A DNA stretch of 64,000 nt from Candidatus Phytoplasma fabacearum (GCF_030586805.1 NZ_JAOSIM010000001.1:62001-126000); one strand, 5' to 3'; numbered from the stretch's first letter, positions 27,099 to 37,626 are shown. Translations and numbers: made by a program. Notes: generated from the letters alone by a model not told the origin.

Positions 27099-27848
27099 TT
27101 GATAAATAACATGCAAATAGATATTATAACTATTTTTCCCAATTTTTTCGATTATTTCTTAAATCATTCTATTTTGAAAAGAGCTAAAGAAAAAAATAAA
27201 GTTATTATGAATATACATGATTTAAGATTTTATAGTCATAATAAACATTTTAAAATAGATGATAAGCCATATAGTGGCGATGCAGGAATGTTGTTATCAT
27301 TTCCGCCTTTATATGATTGTTTAGAAAAAATAAAATCCAATATTAAGAATAAAAGTAAAGTTATTTTATTATCTCCTCAAGGGAATGTATTAACTCAATA
27401 TAAAGCAAATCAATATGTTAATGATTTTGAACAATTAGTTATTATTTGTGGTAATTATGAAGGTGTTGATGCTAGAATTTTAAATTTTATAGATGAAGAA
27501 TTGTCTATTGGCGATTACGTTTTAACTGGTGGGGAAATTGCTTCTTTAGTTTTTATAGATGTTATAATTAGACTTATACCAGGGGTAATTCATAAAAATT
27601 CTTATTTATCTGATTCCCATCAAAAAGGTTTATTAAAATATCCTCAATATACTAGGCCTTTCGAATATAAAAATTATAAAGTTCCTTCGATTCTTTTATC
27701 CGGGGATCATCAAAAAATTTATAAATGGCGTTTAAAAGAAAGTTTAAAGAGTACTTTCAAAAAAAGACCAGATTTGTTAGAAAAAATTAATTTAGATGGA
27801 TTAAATCAAAAAATATTAAAAGAAATTAAAAATGAAGGTGAAGAGTAA
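27099..27848 (+). CDS. trmD: tRNA (guanine-37-N1)-methyltransferase TrmD
   Basis: Methylates G37 of tRNAs reading CNN codons, including tRNA-Pro and some tRNA-Arg, to prevent frameshifting. SPOUT-fold knot motifs are present: [17 protein letters not shown] near residue 115, and [10 protein letters not shown] with the SAM-binding loop. A TTG at 27099, 8 bases after AAAAGGA, is the best-placed start; the ATG at 27111 gives the more usual [11 protein letters not shown] terminus. Here the G37 target in tRNA-Pro lies next to an intron junction. Confidence 0.93.
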   Translation: MINNMQIDIITIFPNFFDYFLNHSILKRAKEKNKVIMNIHDLRFYSHNKHFKIDDKPYSGDAGMLLSFPPLYDCLEKIKSNIKNKSKVILLSPQGNVLTQYKANQYVNDFEQLVIICGNYEGVDARILNFIDEELSIGDYVLTGGEIASLVFIDVIIRLIPGVIHKNSYLSDSHQKGLLKYPQYTRPFEYKNYKVPSILLSGDHQKIYKWRLKESLKSTFKKRPDLLEKINLDGLNQKILKEIKNEGEE

Positions 27849-27919
27849 ATATTATATTTTTCATGTTTTTGTAAGTATAAATAAAATTTTTTTTATTAAG
27901 GAAGCGGAAATATTAAATT

Positions 27920-28276
27920 ATGGAATTCAAAGGTCAGTCTTTAATAAGATCTATAGATAGTCAAAGTTTTAAAAAAATACCTTTTTTTAAAGTTGGTGAT
28001 ACTGTTAGAATGTTAATTAGACAATCTAATGGCGATAATAAACGTGTTCAAAATTTTTCTGGATTAGTTATTAAACGTCAAGGTAGTGGTATATCTGCAA
28101 CTTTTACTGTACGCGCTATTAGATTTGGTGTAGGAGTAGAACGTACTTTCCCTATTTATTCAGATTCTTTAGAAAATATAGAAGTTCTTAGTTCTGGTAT
28201 AGTTCGTCGTGCGAAATTATATTATATACGTAATTTATCATCAAAAGCTGCTAGAATTAAAACTAAACATAAATAA
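27920..28276 (+). CDS. rplS: Ribosomal protein L19
   Basis: 118 residues with the family pattern [42 protein letters not shown] and RRAKLYYIR. Last gene of the rpsP-trmD-rplS block. AAGGAAG lies 10 bases before the ATG. Confidence 0.97.
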   Translation: MEFKGQSLIRSIDSQSFKKIPFFKVGDTVRMLIRQSNGDNKRVQNFSGLVIKRQGSGISATFTVRAIRFGVGVERTFPIYSDSLENIEVLSSGIVRRAKLYYIRNLSSKAARIKTKHK

Positions 28277-28385
28277 AAATTTTTTATAATCTATATAATT
28301 TTTATTTTTGTTTATTTTATTATCTTAAATATACAGAAATAAACATATATTTATAAAAAATAAAATTAAAAATTGGAGATAAAAA

Positions 28386-29645
28386 ATGTCTTTGTTTGAA
28401 GAATTAAAACTGCGTAATTTAATAAAAGATTGTAGCAATGAATCAGATTTAAAACATAAGTTGAATCATAATGTTATTAATTTTTATTGCGGTTTCGATC
28501 CTACAGCTATTTCTTTAACAATAGGACATTTAGTGCAAATTAACACCATTTTGCTTTTGTATAATAAAGGTCATAATCCTTTTATTTTGATAGGTCAAGC
28601 CACTAGTTTAGTTGGAGATCCTAAAGAAACAAAAGAAAGGACTTTATTAATACCACAAGAAGTTGTTAAAAATACTCGAGATATTTTTTTACAATTAAAA
28701 GGTTTATTGCCTCAAAAAAGAGTATCTTTTGTTAATAATTATGATTGGTTATCTCAAATTAATTTTTTAGATTTTTTACGTCAATATGGTAAATTATTTA
28801 ATATTAAATATATTTTATCTAAAAAAATTATATCCGAAAGATTGAATAATGAAAATTCCGGTATTTCTTATACTGAATTTTCTTATAATTTATTGCAAGC
28901 TTTTGATTTTTATCAATTATATTTCAACTATAATGTAATATTGCAAATTGGTGGTTCTGATCAGTGGGGAAATATTACTAGCGGTTTGGAATTAATTAGA
29001 AAATTAATTAATCCTTCTCAAAATAAACCTTTAGGTATGAGTATCCCTTTATTATTAAATGATCAAGGTGTTAAAATTGGTAAAAGTGAAAAAGGTAATG
29101 TATGGTTAAATTCAGAATTAACTAGTCCTTTTGATATGTATCAATATTTTGTAAATTTACCTGATAATCGTGTAATTGCATGTTTAAAACAAATGACTTT
29201 AATTACGTTAGATCGCATTAATTATTTAGAATCTGAAATGAAATTTAATTCTTACAAAAGATTAGCTCAAAAAGAATTAGCTAGTTATATAGTTTCTTTA
29301 GTTCATGGTCCATTAATATCTAAAGATTGTGAACAAGCCAGTTATCTTTTATTTAATAAAAAAAGATCAGATTTGGTAGAATCAGATTTAAAATTTTTAC
29401 AAAAATATTTATTTTGTTTATCAGTTGGCCAAAAAGTTACTTTATTAGATGTTTTAATTCGAAGCAAATTAGCTTTTTCAAAGAAAGAAGGCAAATCATT
29501 GTTATTATCTCAAAGTATTAAAATTTTTCCTTGTAAAAAAATTATTAATTATGATTTATGCTTAACTTCTGAATTAGCTTTATTTAATAAATATATTTTA
29601 TTGACTAAAAAAAAGAAATTTAACATTTTAATATATTTTTCTTAA
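28386..29645 (+). CDS. tyrS: Tyrosyl-tRNA synthetase
   Basis: Class I synthetase of 419 residues. The HIGH-type motif is IGHL in PTAISLTIGHLVQ near residue 44, the tyrosine site includes GGSDQWGNI near residue 192, and the KMSKS-equivalent is KIGKSEKG near residue 232. A C-terminal S4-like domain follows. GGAG lies about 9 bases upstream of the ATG. It is transcribed with the same polarity as rplS. Confidence 0.96.
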   Translation: MSLFEELKLRNLIKDCSNESDLKHKLNHNVINFYCGFDPTAISLTIGHLVQINTILLLYNKGHNPFILIGQATSLVGDPKETKERTLLIPQEVVKNTRDIFLQLKGLLPQKRVSFVNNYDWLSQINFLDFLRQYGKLFNIKYILSKKIISERLNNENSGISYTEFSYNLLQAFDFYQLYFNYNVILQIGGSDQWGNITSGLELIRKLINPSQNKPLGMSIPLLLNDQGVKIGKSEKGNVWLNSELTSPFDMYQYFVNLPDNRVIACLKQMTLITLDRINYLESEMKFNSYKRLAQKELASYIVSLVHGPLISKDCEQASYLLFNKKRSDLVESDLKFLQKYLFCLSVGQKVTLLDVLIRSKLAFSKKEGKSLLLSQSIKIFPCKKIINYDLCLTSELALFNKYILLTKKKKFNILIYFS

Positions 29646-29706
29646 ATTTAAATTAATAATTAAAATTTATTATTTTTTTAATCTCAAAAATGTGAGTAAA
29701 AATATT

Positions 29707-30159
29707 ATGGTTAATTATTTATTATATCGTCAATTAATTATAAAACATTCAAAAAAACCTTTTAATTATGGTTTATTACCTATTACTTGTAACAATAATT
29801 GCCTTATCAAAAAAAAACACAATTTATTGTGCGGAGATGAAATAACATTACAAATTTTTTTTAATGATGGTTTTATTAATTCAATTCGGCATGAAACAAA
29901 AGGTTGTTCTATAATATGCGCTTCGTCATCTATTATGTCAATTTCTTTATCTAATCAAACATTTACTCAAAGTTTAAAGGTTATTAATAATTTTATAAAT
30001 ATGTTACAGAATAAATCTTTTGATATTGCTGTTTTGGAATCAGATTTGTTATTGTTTGAAGTAATTGCTAATATTCCTAATAAATTAAATTGCACTATTA
30101 TTCCTTGGTTGTTAGCCTTTGATTTAATACAAAATTATCTTAATAATGTTATAAATTAA
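29707..30159 (+). CDS. sufU: SufU/IscU-like iron-sulfur scaffold protein
   Basis: About 150 residues that match the NifU-N/SufU family. CGDEI near residue 40, TKGCSIICASSSIMS near residue 75, and a third Cys in LNCTIIPWLLAF near the C terminus give the three-Cys pattern of SufU. In Bacillota, SufU relays sulfur from the desulfurase SufS to cluster assembly. No sufS, sufB or sufD lies in this window. There is no clear ribosome-binding site; an upstream in-frame GTG at 29692 is an alternative start. Confidence 0.8.
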   Translation: MVNYLLYRQLIIKHSKKPFNYGLLPITCNNNCLIKKKHNLLCGDEITLQIFFNDGFINSIRHETKGCSIICASSSIMSISLSNQTFTQSLKVINNFINMLQNKSFDIAVLESDLLLFEVIANIPNKLNCTIIPWLLAFDLIQNYLNNVIN

Positions 30160-30225
30160 GTTGAAAATATATTTGTTGAATAAATATGTATAATAAATAT
30201 TATTTAAAGTGAGTTGTAATATTCT

Positions 30226-30960
30226 ATGATTTTATCATCTAATAATAGTATTTTTAAGAAAATGATGAAATTATCATCTAAAAAATATCGAGATTTATAC
30301 GAAGAATTTCTTGTATTTGGTAATCATCTTGTGCAAGAAGCTATCAAAAAAGGATTAGTAGTAAGTTTATATACTATTAATCCTGAAAAAGAAGCAGGTT
30401 TATTTATTAAAAAATCTTTAATGAAATTATTAAATAACAATCATATATTATATTCACAGGTAGCTATTTGTAAAATGTTAAAATCATCTTCATATGATGA
30501 TAAAATACTTATTTTAGATAATATTCAAGATCCATCTAATGCTGGACTTTTATTAAGAAGTGCTTGTGCTTTTGGCTTTAAAACTATTTTTTTTAGTAAT
30601 AATAGTGTAGATATTTATAATGAAAAAACCATTCAAGTTAGTCAAGGAGCTATTTTTAATTTAAATTTTTATCGTGGTAATTTAGCTAATTTTTTGTTTT
30701 TTTTAAGAAAAAAAAATTATTTTGTTATAGGATCTTGTGTTCGTGAAAACACTTTTTTATCTAATGATTTAATAGATTATAGCATGATATATAATAATAA
30801 AATTGCTTTAATATTAGGTAATGAAGGAAAAGGTATTTCTGATGTTGCTCGTAAAAACTCGGATTATCTAATTTCCATCCCTACTACCGATTTAGTAGAA
30901 AGTTTAAATGTAGCTATAGCCGGAAGTATTATTATGTTTTATATTTATCTCAATCGATAA
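30226..30960 (+). CDS. TrmH-family (SPOUT) RNA 2'-O-methyltransferase
   Basis: 244 residues with the TrmH knot motifs: LDNIQDPSNAGLLLRSACAF near residue 103, LILGNEGKGIS near residue 202, and IPTTDLVESLNVAIAGSI near the C terminus. The N-terminal region resembles the L7Ae-like substrate domain of rRNA methylases. The target nucleotide cannot be read from sequence. A second, RlmB-like member lies at 59568-60290. Confidence 0.85.
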   Translation: MILSSNNSIFKKMMKLSSKKYRDLYEEFLVFGNHLVQEAIKKGLVVSLYTINPEKEAGLFIKKSLMKLLNNNHILYSQVAICKMLKSSSYDDKILILDNIQDPSNAGLLLRSACAFGFKTIFFSNNSVDIYNEKTIQVSQGAIFNLNFYRGNLANFLFFLRKKNYFVIGSCVRENTFLSNDLIDYSMIYNNKIALILGNEGKGISDVARKNSDYLISIPTTDLVESLNVAIAGSIIMFYIYLNR

Positions 30961-31010
30961 AGGATTTTTTAGATTTAGATTTTTAATCATATATCGAATT
31001 CATACAATTA

Positions 31011-31886
31011 TTATTTAAGTTTTAAATTTTTATTAAATAATCTTTTTTTAATCATAATAATTTCTTCTTTATAGATAGGCTTTTCGTTAACAAAAGGTGT
31101 TTCTAAAATTTTAGGGATATTATCGAATAATGGGTAATATATAATTTTTATTAAAACTTCAAATCCTATTTGGCCATATCCAATATTTTCGTGTCGGTCT
31201 TTTTTACTACCTAAATAATTTTTTGAATCATTAATATGTAGAACGGACAAGTATTTTAAATTAATAATTTTATCAAATTGTTTTATTATATTTTCAAATT
31301 GGTTTTTAATATCATAACCGGCATCAAATACATGACAAGTATCAAAACAAATAGAAATTCTCTTTTTATCTTCTATTAAATCGATAATATTTTTTAATTC
31401 TTGAAAATTAGAACCAATTTCATTACCCTTTCCTGCCATAGTTTCTAATGCTATTTTAGTTTTTAGATTAGAAGTATTTTTAAAAATTTTGTTAATACCT
31501 TGAGCAATCCATTTTATAGCTTCTAATTTATTTTTATTTAGATTATTTCCCGGATGTATTACCATTTGAGGAATTTTCATTTGAGCAAATCGATTTAATT
31601 CTTTTATTAAAAATTCGATAGCAAATTCCCTTTTATTTAAAATAGGATTAGCTAAATTAACAATATATGGCGCGTGACCTACTAAATAATTAACATTAAT
31701 ATTGTGTTTTTTCATTTCTGATAAAGTTTGATCAATATCATCTTTTGTAATAATATTTCTTTTAGTATTTTGAGGGGGACCTGAATATAACATAAAAGTA
31801 TTTGAATTAAATGATAAAGCTTGTTCTAAAGCTCCTAAATACATTTTAGGTTTTTTAAAGGATACATGGCTTCCTATTATTAACAT
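31011..31886 (-). CDS. nfo: Endonuclease IV (AP endonuclease)
   Basis: Cuts DNA at abasic sites, in series with Ung in base excision repair. The 291 residues show the family metal ligands: GSHVS at the start, HPGNN near residue 110, ETMAGKGNEIG near residue 148, CFDTCHVFDAGYD near residue 178, HINDSK near residue 218 and a final ETP. The gene starts 3 bases after a DEAD-box helicase gene, so the two share an operon. Confidence 0.95.
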   Translation of the reverse strand: MLIIGSHVSFKKPKMYLGALEQALSFNSNTFMLYSGPPQNTKRNIITKDDIDQTLSEMKKHNINVNYLVGHAPYIVNLANPILNKREFAIEFLIKELNRFAQMKIPQMVIHPGNNLNKNKLEAIKWIAQGINKIFKNTSNLKTKIALETMAGKGNEIGSNFQELKNIIDLIEDKKRISICFDTCHVFDAGYDIKNQFENIIKQFDKIINLKYLSVLHINDSKNYLGSKKDRHENIGYGQIGFEVLIKIIYYPLFDNIPKILETPFVNEKPIYKEEIIMIKKRLFNKNLKLK

Positions 31887-31889
31887 ATA

Positions 31890-33056
31890 TTATTTTGTTA
31901 TCTTTCTGGTTGAAATATATTTTTTATTCTTGGATATTTGATTATGTCTAGGAGTAATTAAAGAATATTGGTTTTTTTTATTATTAAATTGAATTTGTTT
32001 AAATGAAATATTTAATTTTTTTTGCATTGTATCAAGGAATAATTCATCTTTTTCGGTCATTAAAACTATTATATCTCCTGATTTCTCCATTCTTCCTGTT
32101 CTTCCATTGCGATGTTGAAAAAAATCTAAATTTTTATGTGGTAAATCATAATGTATCACTAAATCTATATCTAGGTCTAAGCCTCTTGCCATAATATCGC
32201 TTGCTATAATATATTGATATTTGGCTTTTTGGATATCATTTATATATTGTTTTCGTTTTTTAGTATTTAATGCTGATGAAAAACAAATAACTTTTAAATT
32301 TTTTTGAACCATTGCTTCATAAATTTTAGCTTGTTCTTTAATGTTGGAAACAAAAATAATAGAAATATAAGGATTAATATGTTGGATTAAATGTATTAAA
32401 GTTTTTAATTTTTGTTCTGTCGTAGTTAAAAGATTATAATAATTTAATTTTAATTTATGTTCTTGTGTAGTATTTAAAAATAAATTTTTTCCAAAATATT
32501 TATTGATAAAAGGTTTTAATTTGTCAGTTATAGAAGCGGATATTATTATAATTTTAGGATTACATTTTGTTAATATTATATCTAAGATGGATAAAGAATC
32601 TTGATCAAATAACATATCTGCTTCTTCTAAAACTAAAAAATCGAGTTTATGAATTTTTAGTAATTTATGGCTAAGAACATATTCATTCAATTTACTTAAA
32701 GTTGTTATTAGTAAAGGAGGTTGTTTTTTTTTAAATTGATCTGATATTTTTTGTTTATTTATGCCACCATATAAAATTTTAATATTGGCTATTTTAGGTT
32801 CTATTTTTTTTAACATATTCAATATTTGCCAACCTAGTTCATTGGTGGGAGTAATTATGATTGCTTGTATTGTATTTTTTTGCCAATTTATTTTTGATAA
32901 TATAGGTAATAAATAAGCATGAGTTTTTCCGGTTCCTGTAGGAGCAACACATACTAAATGATAAGGTTTTTCGAAATTGTTAAACATTTGTTTTTGTATA
33001 GGTGTTATTTTGAGAAAATTTAGTTGTTTTAATTTTTGCTTTATATAATGTTTCAA
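31890..33056 (-). CDS. DEAD-box-like RNA helicase with variant motifs
   Basis: 388 residues of two RecA-like domains with Q motif region, motif I APTGTGKTHAYLLP near residue 38, motif Ia TPTNELG, motif II LEEADML (EEAD in place of DEAD) near residue 143, motif III SAS (in place of SAT), ARGLDL and HRNGRTGR motif VI. Its tail is short and basic. It looks like the CshB group of cold-related helicases. It is directly upstream of nfo on the reverse strand and probably co-transcribed. Confidence 0.85.
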   Translation of the reverse strand: MKHYIKQKLKQLNFLKITPIQKQMFNNFEKPYHLVCVAPTGTGKTHAYLLPILSKINWQKNTIQAIIITPTNELGWQILNMLKKIEPKIANIKILYGGINKQKISDQFKKKQPPLLITTLSKLNEYVLSHKLLKIHKLDFLVLEEADMLFDQDSLSILDIILTKCNPKIIIISASITDKLKPFINKYFGKNLFLNTTQEHKLKLNYYNLLTTTEQKLKTLIHLIQHINPYISIIFVSNIKEQAKIYEAMVQKNLKVICFSSALNTKKRKQYINDIQKAKYQYIIASDIMARGLDLDIDLVIHYDLPHKNLDFFQHRNGRTGRMEKSGDIIVLMTEKDELFLDTMQKKLNISFKQIQFNNKKNQYSLITPRHNQISKNKKYISTRKITK

Positions 33057-33291
33057 AGTAATTAAATTTCCTTTGTTTTAAATTTGTATAAATTATTTTT
33101 TTTGCCAGTTAATTTTAATATATGTTAGAATATTATTATCTGTTAATATTATATGGAAATTGAATTATAATATTTGATTTATTATTTATAATTTATCTTT
33201 ATATGTCGTTGATCTTTTTATCAAAAATTGTTTAGTTTAGTTAGTATTTATATTAAAAAAGATAATAATTTTAAGAGGTTAATAATTTTTT

Positions 33292-33525
33292 ATGTTTTGG
33301 TTTTTAAATAAAAATAAAAAAGTTAATTCATCAAATTGCAAAAAATGTTTCAGTAATCAACCGAAAGTTGAAAATATAGTTAATAGAAAAAAAAATGTAT
33401 CTTGGAAATTTCCAAAAAACAGAATTTTTGTTAATATTATTTCGATTTTGATCGTATTAATTATATTTGTAACTATTGTTGTTATCCCTGTAGGTTATTT
33501 TATTTATTTGATTTTTCAGAGATAA
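33292..33525 (+). CDS. Small single-pass membrane protein, unknown
   Basis: 77 residues. A basic N-terminal half contains a CKKC motif near residue 17, and a strongly hydrophobic helix spans about residues 48-75. It could be a tail-anchored protein with a short metal- or disulfide-capable head. AAGAGG lies about 14 bases before the ATG. I do not recognise the family. It is transcribed away from the helicase-nfo operon and has a hairpin terminator 70 bases downstream. Confidence 0.6.
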   Translation: MFWFLNKNKKVNSSNCKKCFSNQPKVENIVNRKKNVSWKFPKNRIFVNIISILIVLIIFVTIVVIPVGYFIYLIFQR

Positions 33526-33594
33526 ATTTAAAGTTATTTAATATATTCAATAATAATCAATTTAATCTTGATTAGATAAGTTATTGATAAATAA

Positions 33595-33629
33595 AAATCC
33601 ATCGAAAAAGATATTTTTTCGACGGTTTT
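33595..33629. terminator. Hairpin terminator, possibly bidirectional
   Basis: CCATCGAAAAA (33599-33609) pairs with TTTTTCGACGG (33615-33625) with one mismatch, flanked by A-rich and T-rich runs. It separates the small membrane-protein gene from the convergent superoxide dismutase gene. Confidence 0.7.
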
Positions 33630-33726
33630 GTTATTTTATATTTCTTAATCAATAATTTTCCCTTAAAAATAAATATTTTTGTTTAAAGTTATTTTTATCT
33701 TCATTTTTGATAATTATAATTATTCA

Positions 33727-34350
33727 TTATTCTTTATTTAAGAATGAATTATTTAAATTAATTTCTACTTGTTCCCAATTAATAATATGAAAAAAAGCTT
33801 CAATATAATCTTGACGACGATTTTGAAAATCTAAATAATAAGCATGTTCCCAAAGATCTAAACCTAAAATCGGGTGACCTAAATTATGAGTTGTATCTTG
33901 ATTACTGGTGGTTATTATTTCGGATAAATTATTATTATTAATAATCCACCATACCCAACCGCTACCAAAAAGATTTAAAGCTTTATTGGTAAATTGATTT
34001 TTAAAATTATCTAAATTTTTATAATCTCTTTTTATAATTTTTTGTGTTTCGTTTAATAAAATTGTTTCATTTGTTATTTTTGGTTTTAAAATTTTCCAGA
34101 AAAATGAATGATTAAAATGACCTCCTCCATTATTATGAACAGATTTTCTAATTTCTTGAGGTATTGATGATAAATTTGTTAATAAATTATTTATATTATC
34201 TTGAATATTAGGAAATTGTGATAAAGATATATTTAATTTATCAATATAGGTTTGATGATGTTTTTGATGGTGAATCATCATTGTTTTTGTTGTTATAAAA
34301 GGTTCTAATTCGTTATATTTATAGTTTAAGGTAGGTAGTTGATATTTCAT
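33727..34350 (-). CDS. sodA: Superoxide dismutase, Mn/Fe type
   Basis: 207 residues. Metal ligands are visible as His in IHHQKHHQTYIDKL near residue 27, His in GGHFNHSFFWK near residue 80, and the LDLWEHAYYLDFQNRRQDYIE motif near residues 165-185 that supplies Asp and His. GSGWVWW is also present. The residues cannot settle Mn against Fe. AAGGAG lies about 14 bases upstream of the ATG. It would protect the cell from host oxidative bursts. Confidence 0.95.
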   Translation of the reverse strand: MKYQLPTLNYKYNELEPFITTKTMMIHHQKHHQTYIDKLNISLSQFPNIQDNINNLLTNLSSIPQEIRKSVHNNGGGHFNHSFFWKILKPKITNETILLNETQKIIKRDYKNLDNFKNQFTNKALNLFGSGWVWWIINNNNLSEIITTSNQDTTHNLGHPILGLDLWEHAYYLDFQNRRQDYIEAFFHIINWEQVEINLNNSFLNKE

Positions 34351-34615
34351 ATTTAGATATTATTGCTCCTTTTTATTTTGAATTTTTACAAAAATATTTT
34401 TAAATAAGTTAAATCATTCTTTATTATAACATGTTTAAAACAAAGATAGTTATTTGTAAATTTAATATGGATTTGAAATGGATCTAATATATAAAACAAT
34501 ATTTTGTTTTTTAGATATAAAAGTTTTGTTTTATATTTAAAAATTAAATAAAATAAAAAATAATTAATTTTATTATGATAAACATAATTATTCAGAAAGA
34601 AGTTAAATTCAATTT

Positions 34616-35299
34616 ATGTTAAATAAAAATAACTGTACGAAAAAAAATACACGAAATATTATTAAACAATTAATTTTAGGTTCGAATTTAATTTCGATTT
34701 CTTGGGTTTTGTTTAACTTAAATAAATATTCTGTTTTAAGTAAAATTAATAAAATCCCTGTAATTAATTCTAATTTATGGTTATTTTGGCACTTACCTTT
34801 ATTGTTTTTGGGATTTTTTTTAAATATTAATTATTTAATTTTGTTTTGGTTAATTTATATTTTTATAGATTGTTTCTTTTATTCGGTACCTAATTATTTA
34901 GTAACTTACGAGTATTTAAAAATTAATTATAATTTTTGTATTTCTGATAAATATTTTTTTGTTATTAGTAATATTGTTTTAGGTTCTTTTATACCCAATC
35001 TATTTTTATTAATAAGTTTTCTGTTGAATTATCGTTATGTTAATAAAAAACGTATTTTTATTTTTGGTTTTTTGATTATTATTTTACAATCTATCTCTCG
35101 TATCTTAAATGGTTATTTAAATTATTGGGATATTATTAAAATCATTTTTTATCGATATAATTATTTTTACTCAGATTTTGTTATAAATATTTTATTTTGT
35201 TGTTTTAATATTATCCCTATTATCATCAACGGTATAATTAATTGTTTATTATTTGGATTTTTATATAAAAAAGTTCAAAGTCTGTATTATGTAAATTAA
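34616..35299 (+). CDS. Multi-pass membrane protein, possibly a ThiT-like transporter S component
   Basis: 227 residues with about six hydrophobic segments. The later part has a pattern reminiscent of the thiamine S component ThiT of ECF transporters: Arg and Ser then Gly in ISRILNGYLNYW, followed by an aromatic YRYNYFYSDF segment. This is a weak by-eye resemblance, and no ECF A or T subunit gene is nearby. An AGAAAG sequence lies about 15 bases before the ATG. Otherwise unknown. Confidence 0.5.
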   Translation: MLNKNNCTKKNTRNIIKQLILGSNLISISWVLFNLNKYSVLSKINKIPVINSNLWLFWHLPLLFLGFFLNINYLILFWLIYIFIDCFFYSVPNYLVTYEYLKINYNFCISDKYFFVISNIVLGSFIPNLFLLISFLLNYRYVNKKRIFIFGFLIIILQSISRILNGYLNYWDIIKIIFYRYNYFYSDFVINILFCCFNIIPIIINGIINCLLFGFLYKKVQSLYYVN

Positions 35300-35813
35300 T
35301 TTAATATTTATATAAATATATAAAATGATTAAATTTATTCAAAATGTTATCGATTTAATTTATCAAAAATAAAATTTTATTATCATTTTGTTTCAATTGA
35401 AGAGAATTTTTTCAAATTAAATTATTTATTTTATGGTATTATTAATAATAAAATAATTATTTTTTCAACTATATTTAGATTTTTATTTAAATTAGTAATT
35501 GTAATTTTCAAGAGAGTTATTTTTTTTAAATTTGTGTTGATTATGTTTACCAATACTTTTTTAGATTAAGATCGATATAAGTTGCACTTTATTTTCTTAA
35601 ATTTTAAAATTACAAAAACTTTTAATAAATATTTTTGATTTTTTAATTTTTTTAGGAAAAATATATAGTAATTAAAAATATTTATTTTAATACCTAAAAT
35701 AAAAGATTTTGATTATTTACTATTGAGAATATAAAATATTTATTTTTATTAAAGATTGAAAAAAATTTTTATTTTTAATTAAAAATTTTCAATAAGATTG
35801 AAAGGAAAATATA
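35300..35813. other. AT-rich intergenic gap, 514 bp
   Basis: No gene or RNA was recognised. There is an AT-only inverted repeat (TTATTTTAT...ATAAAATAA) near 35428-35456. The helicase gene downstream must have a promoter here, but I cannot choose one. Confidence 0.4.
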
Positions 35814-37502
35814 ATGATTTCTTCTTTTACAGAGTTAAATTTGTTAACTCAAATTCAAGAAGCTTTAAAAGAGCTTAATTTTAATAATCCTACTCCTGTA
35901 CAGGCTTTGGTGATTCCTAAAATGATTCAAGGTATTGATATTGTAGCTCGTTCTCAAACAGGAACAGGTAAAACTTTTGCTTTTGGTATCCCAATGATTC
36001 AAAAAATTGATGCTAAAAATGCTCAAATTCAAGCTTTAGTATTATGTCCTACGCGTGAGTTAGCCTTACAAGTTTTTACGGAAATCAATAAACTGTTGAA
36101 ATTTTATTCTGATATTAGAACTGCTGTTATTTATGGTGGCGAAAAATATTTTAAACAATTTAGCGCTTTGAATAAAAAACCTCATATTATTGTAGCTACT
36201 CCCGGAAGAATTTTAGATTTGTTAAAACAGCAAAAAATAGATTTATCTAATGTTAAATTGTTAGTTTTAGATGAAGCCGATGAAATGTTAAAAATGGGAT
36301 TTCAAGAGGATGTAGAAGATATTTTAAAGACTATTCCTTCAGAAAGACAAACAGCTTTATTTTCTGCTACAATGCCTGATTCTATTAAAAAAATAGCTGC
36401 AAAATATCAAAAAAATTCTCAAACTTTAGAAATATCTAATAAAAATATTGCAGTTAAAAGTATTAAACAATTTTATTTTATTGTTTCAGATATAAGTAAA
36501 AATTTAGTTTTAGAACGTTTATTAGATTATCAAAATCCCGATTCTGTTATTATTTTCGCTAATACCAAAAGAAATGTAGATAATATTACTGATTATTTAC
36601 AAACAAGAAATTTTTTAGTAGATGCTTTACATGGAGATTTGAAACAAAATCAAAGACAATATGTTCTTAATAATTTTCGTAATAAAAAAATTAAAATTTT
36701 AGTTGCTACCGATGTAGCTGCCCGAGGTTTAGATATTTCTGATGTTCAAATGGTTATTAATTATGATTTATCTAATGATTACGAAAGTTATGTTCATAGA
36801 ATAGGTCGTACCGGAAGAGCTGGAAAATCAGGTGTTTCTTATAGTTTTATTAATGTTAGACAAAAAATTAAATTAAAAAAATTAGAATATTATTTGAAAG
36901 AAAAGTTATTATTAGCTGAAATTCCTAAGATCGAAGAGATTTATCAAAAACAAGATCAATTATTTCGTGACAAAGTTGTTGAATTAATAGATAATTATCA
37001 AAATAATAATTTATCAGTTGATATGTCTTTAATAGATAATTTAGTTAAAAAATATGATAATGAATTAATTATTAAATCTTTATTGCATTATATATCTCCT
37101 TGTCGTAAACAATACGAAAATATTATTATGCGAAATGTTTCTAATTATAATAATAATGATTTTGCAAAAACATCTTATATTAAAAATAATCGTATTAATA
37201 ATAATGATTATTCTAAAAAATATGAACAAAATAATATTAACATGACAAAATTAATTATTAATATTGGTAAAAATGATCATGTTTATAATCCTGCCATTTT
37301 TTTACAAATTTTATATGATAAATTTAATATTTATAGAAAAAATATTGGTTATATTCAGCATTTTGCTGATAAAACAATTTTTGAAATTAATAATAATTTT
37401 GTTGATAAAATTAAGTCTAGAAAAGATATTTATTGGGAAAATAAATTAATAATTATTAGTGATGATTTAGGTAATAATGTTAACAATAAATATAAGAATT
37501 AA
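35814..37502 (+). CDS. cshA: DEAD-box RNA helicase with DbpA-like RNA-binding tail
   Basis: 562 residues. The helicase core has all motifs in canonical form: ARSQTGTGKT near residue 47, PTRELAL, TPGRILD, LDEADEML near residue 155, SAT, ARGLDIS and HRIGRTGRAGKSG. The C-terminal 80 residues (from about MTKLIINIGKNDHVYNP) fit the DbpA/CshA RNA-recognition fold, joined by an Asn-rich linker (NYNNNDF...NNRINNND). It probably acts in ribosome assembly and RNA decay, alongside RNase Y. AAAGGAAA lies 8 bases upstream of the ATG. Confidence 0.92.
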   Translation: MISSFTELNLLTQIQEALKELNFNNPTPVQALVIPKMIQGIDIVARSQTGTGKTFAFGIPMIQKIDAKNAQIQALVLCPTRELALQVFTEINKLLKFYSDIRTAVIYGGEKYFKQFSALNKKPHIIVATPGRILDLLKQQKIDLSNVKLLVLDEADEMLKMGFQEDVEDILKTIPSERQTALFSATMPDSIKKIAAKYQKNSQTLEISNKNIAVKSIKQFYFIVSDISKNLVLERLLDYQNPDSVIIFANTKRNVDNITDYLQTRNFLVDALHGDLKQNQRQYVLNNFRNKKIKILVATDVAARGLDISDVQMVINYDLSNDYESYVHRIGRTGRAGKSGVSYSFINVRQKIKLKKLEYYLKEKLLLAEIPKIEEIYQKQDQLFRDKVVELIDNYQNNNLSVDMSLIDNLVKKYDNELIIKSLLHYISPCRKQYENIIMRNVSNYNNNDFAKTSYIKNNRINNNDYSKKYEQNNINMTKLIINIGKNDHVYNPAIFLQILYDKFNIYRKNIGYIQHFADKTIFEINNNFVDKIKSRKDIYWENKLIIISDDLGNNVNNKYKN

Positions 37503-37576
37503 ATAAAAAATTTTAATTTATTTTTGAATTTATTTCATATGATTATCTGATTTAAATATATAATTTAAATAAAAAT

Positions 37577-37626
37577 AAAAAAGTCAAATTGTTTTTATCC
37601 TTATGGAAAGCGATTTGACTTTTTTT
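37577..37626. terminator. Intrinsic terminator between convergent operons
   Basis: AAAAAAGTCAAAT (37577-37589) and ATTTGACTTTTTT (37613-37625) are perfectly complementary over 13 bases. A-tract and T-tract on either side allow it to serve both the helicase gene and the reverse-strand transporter genes. Confidence 0.88.
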
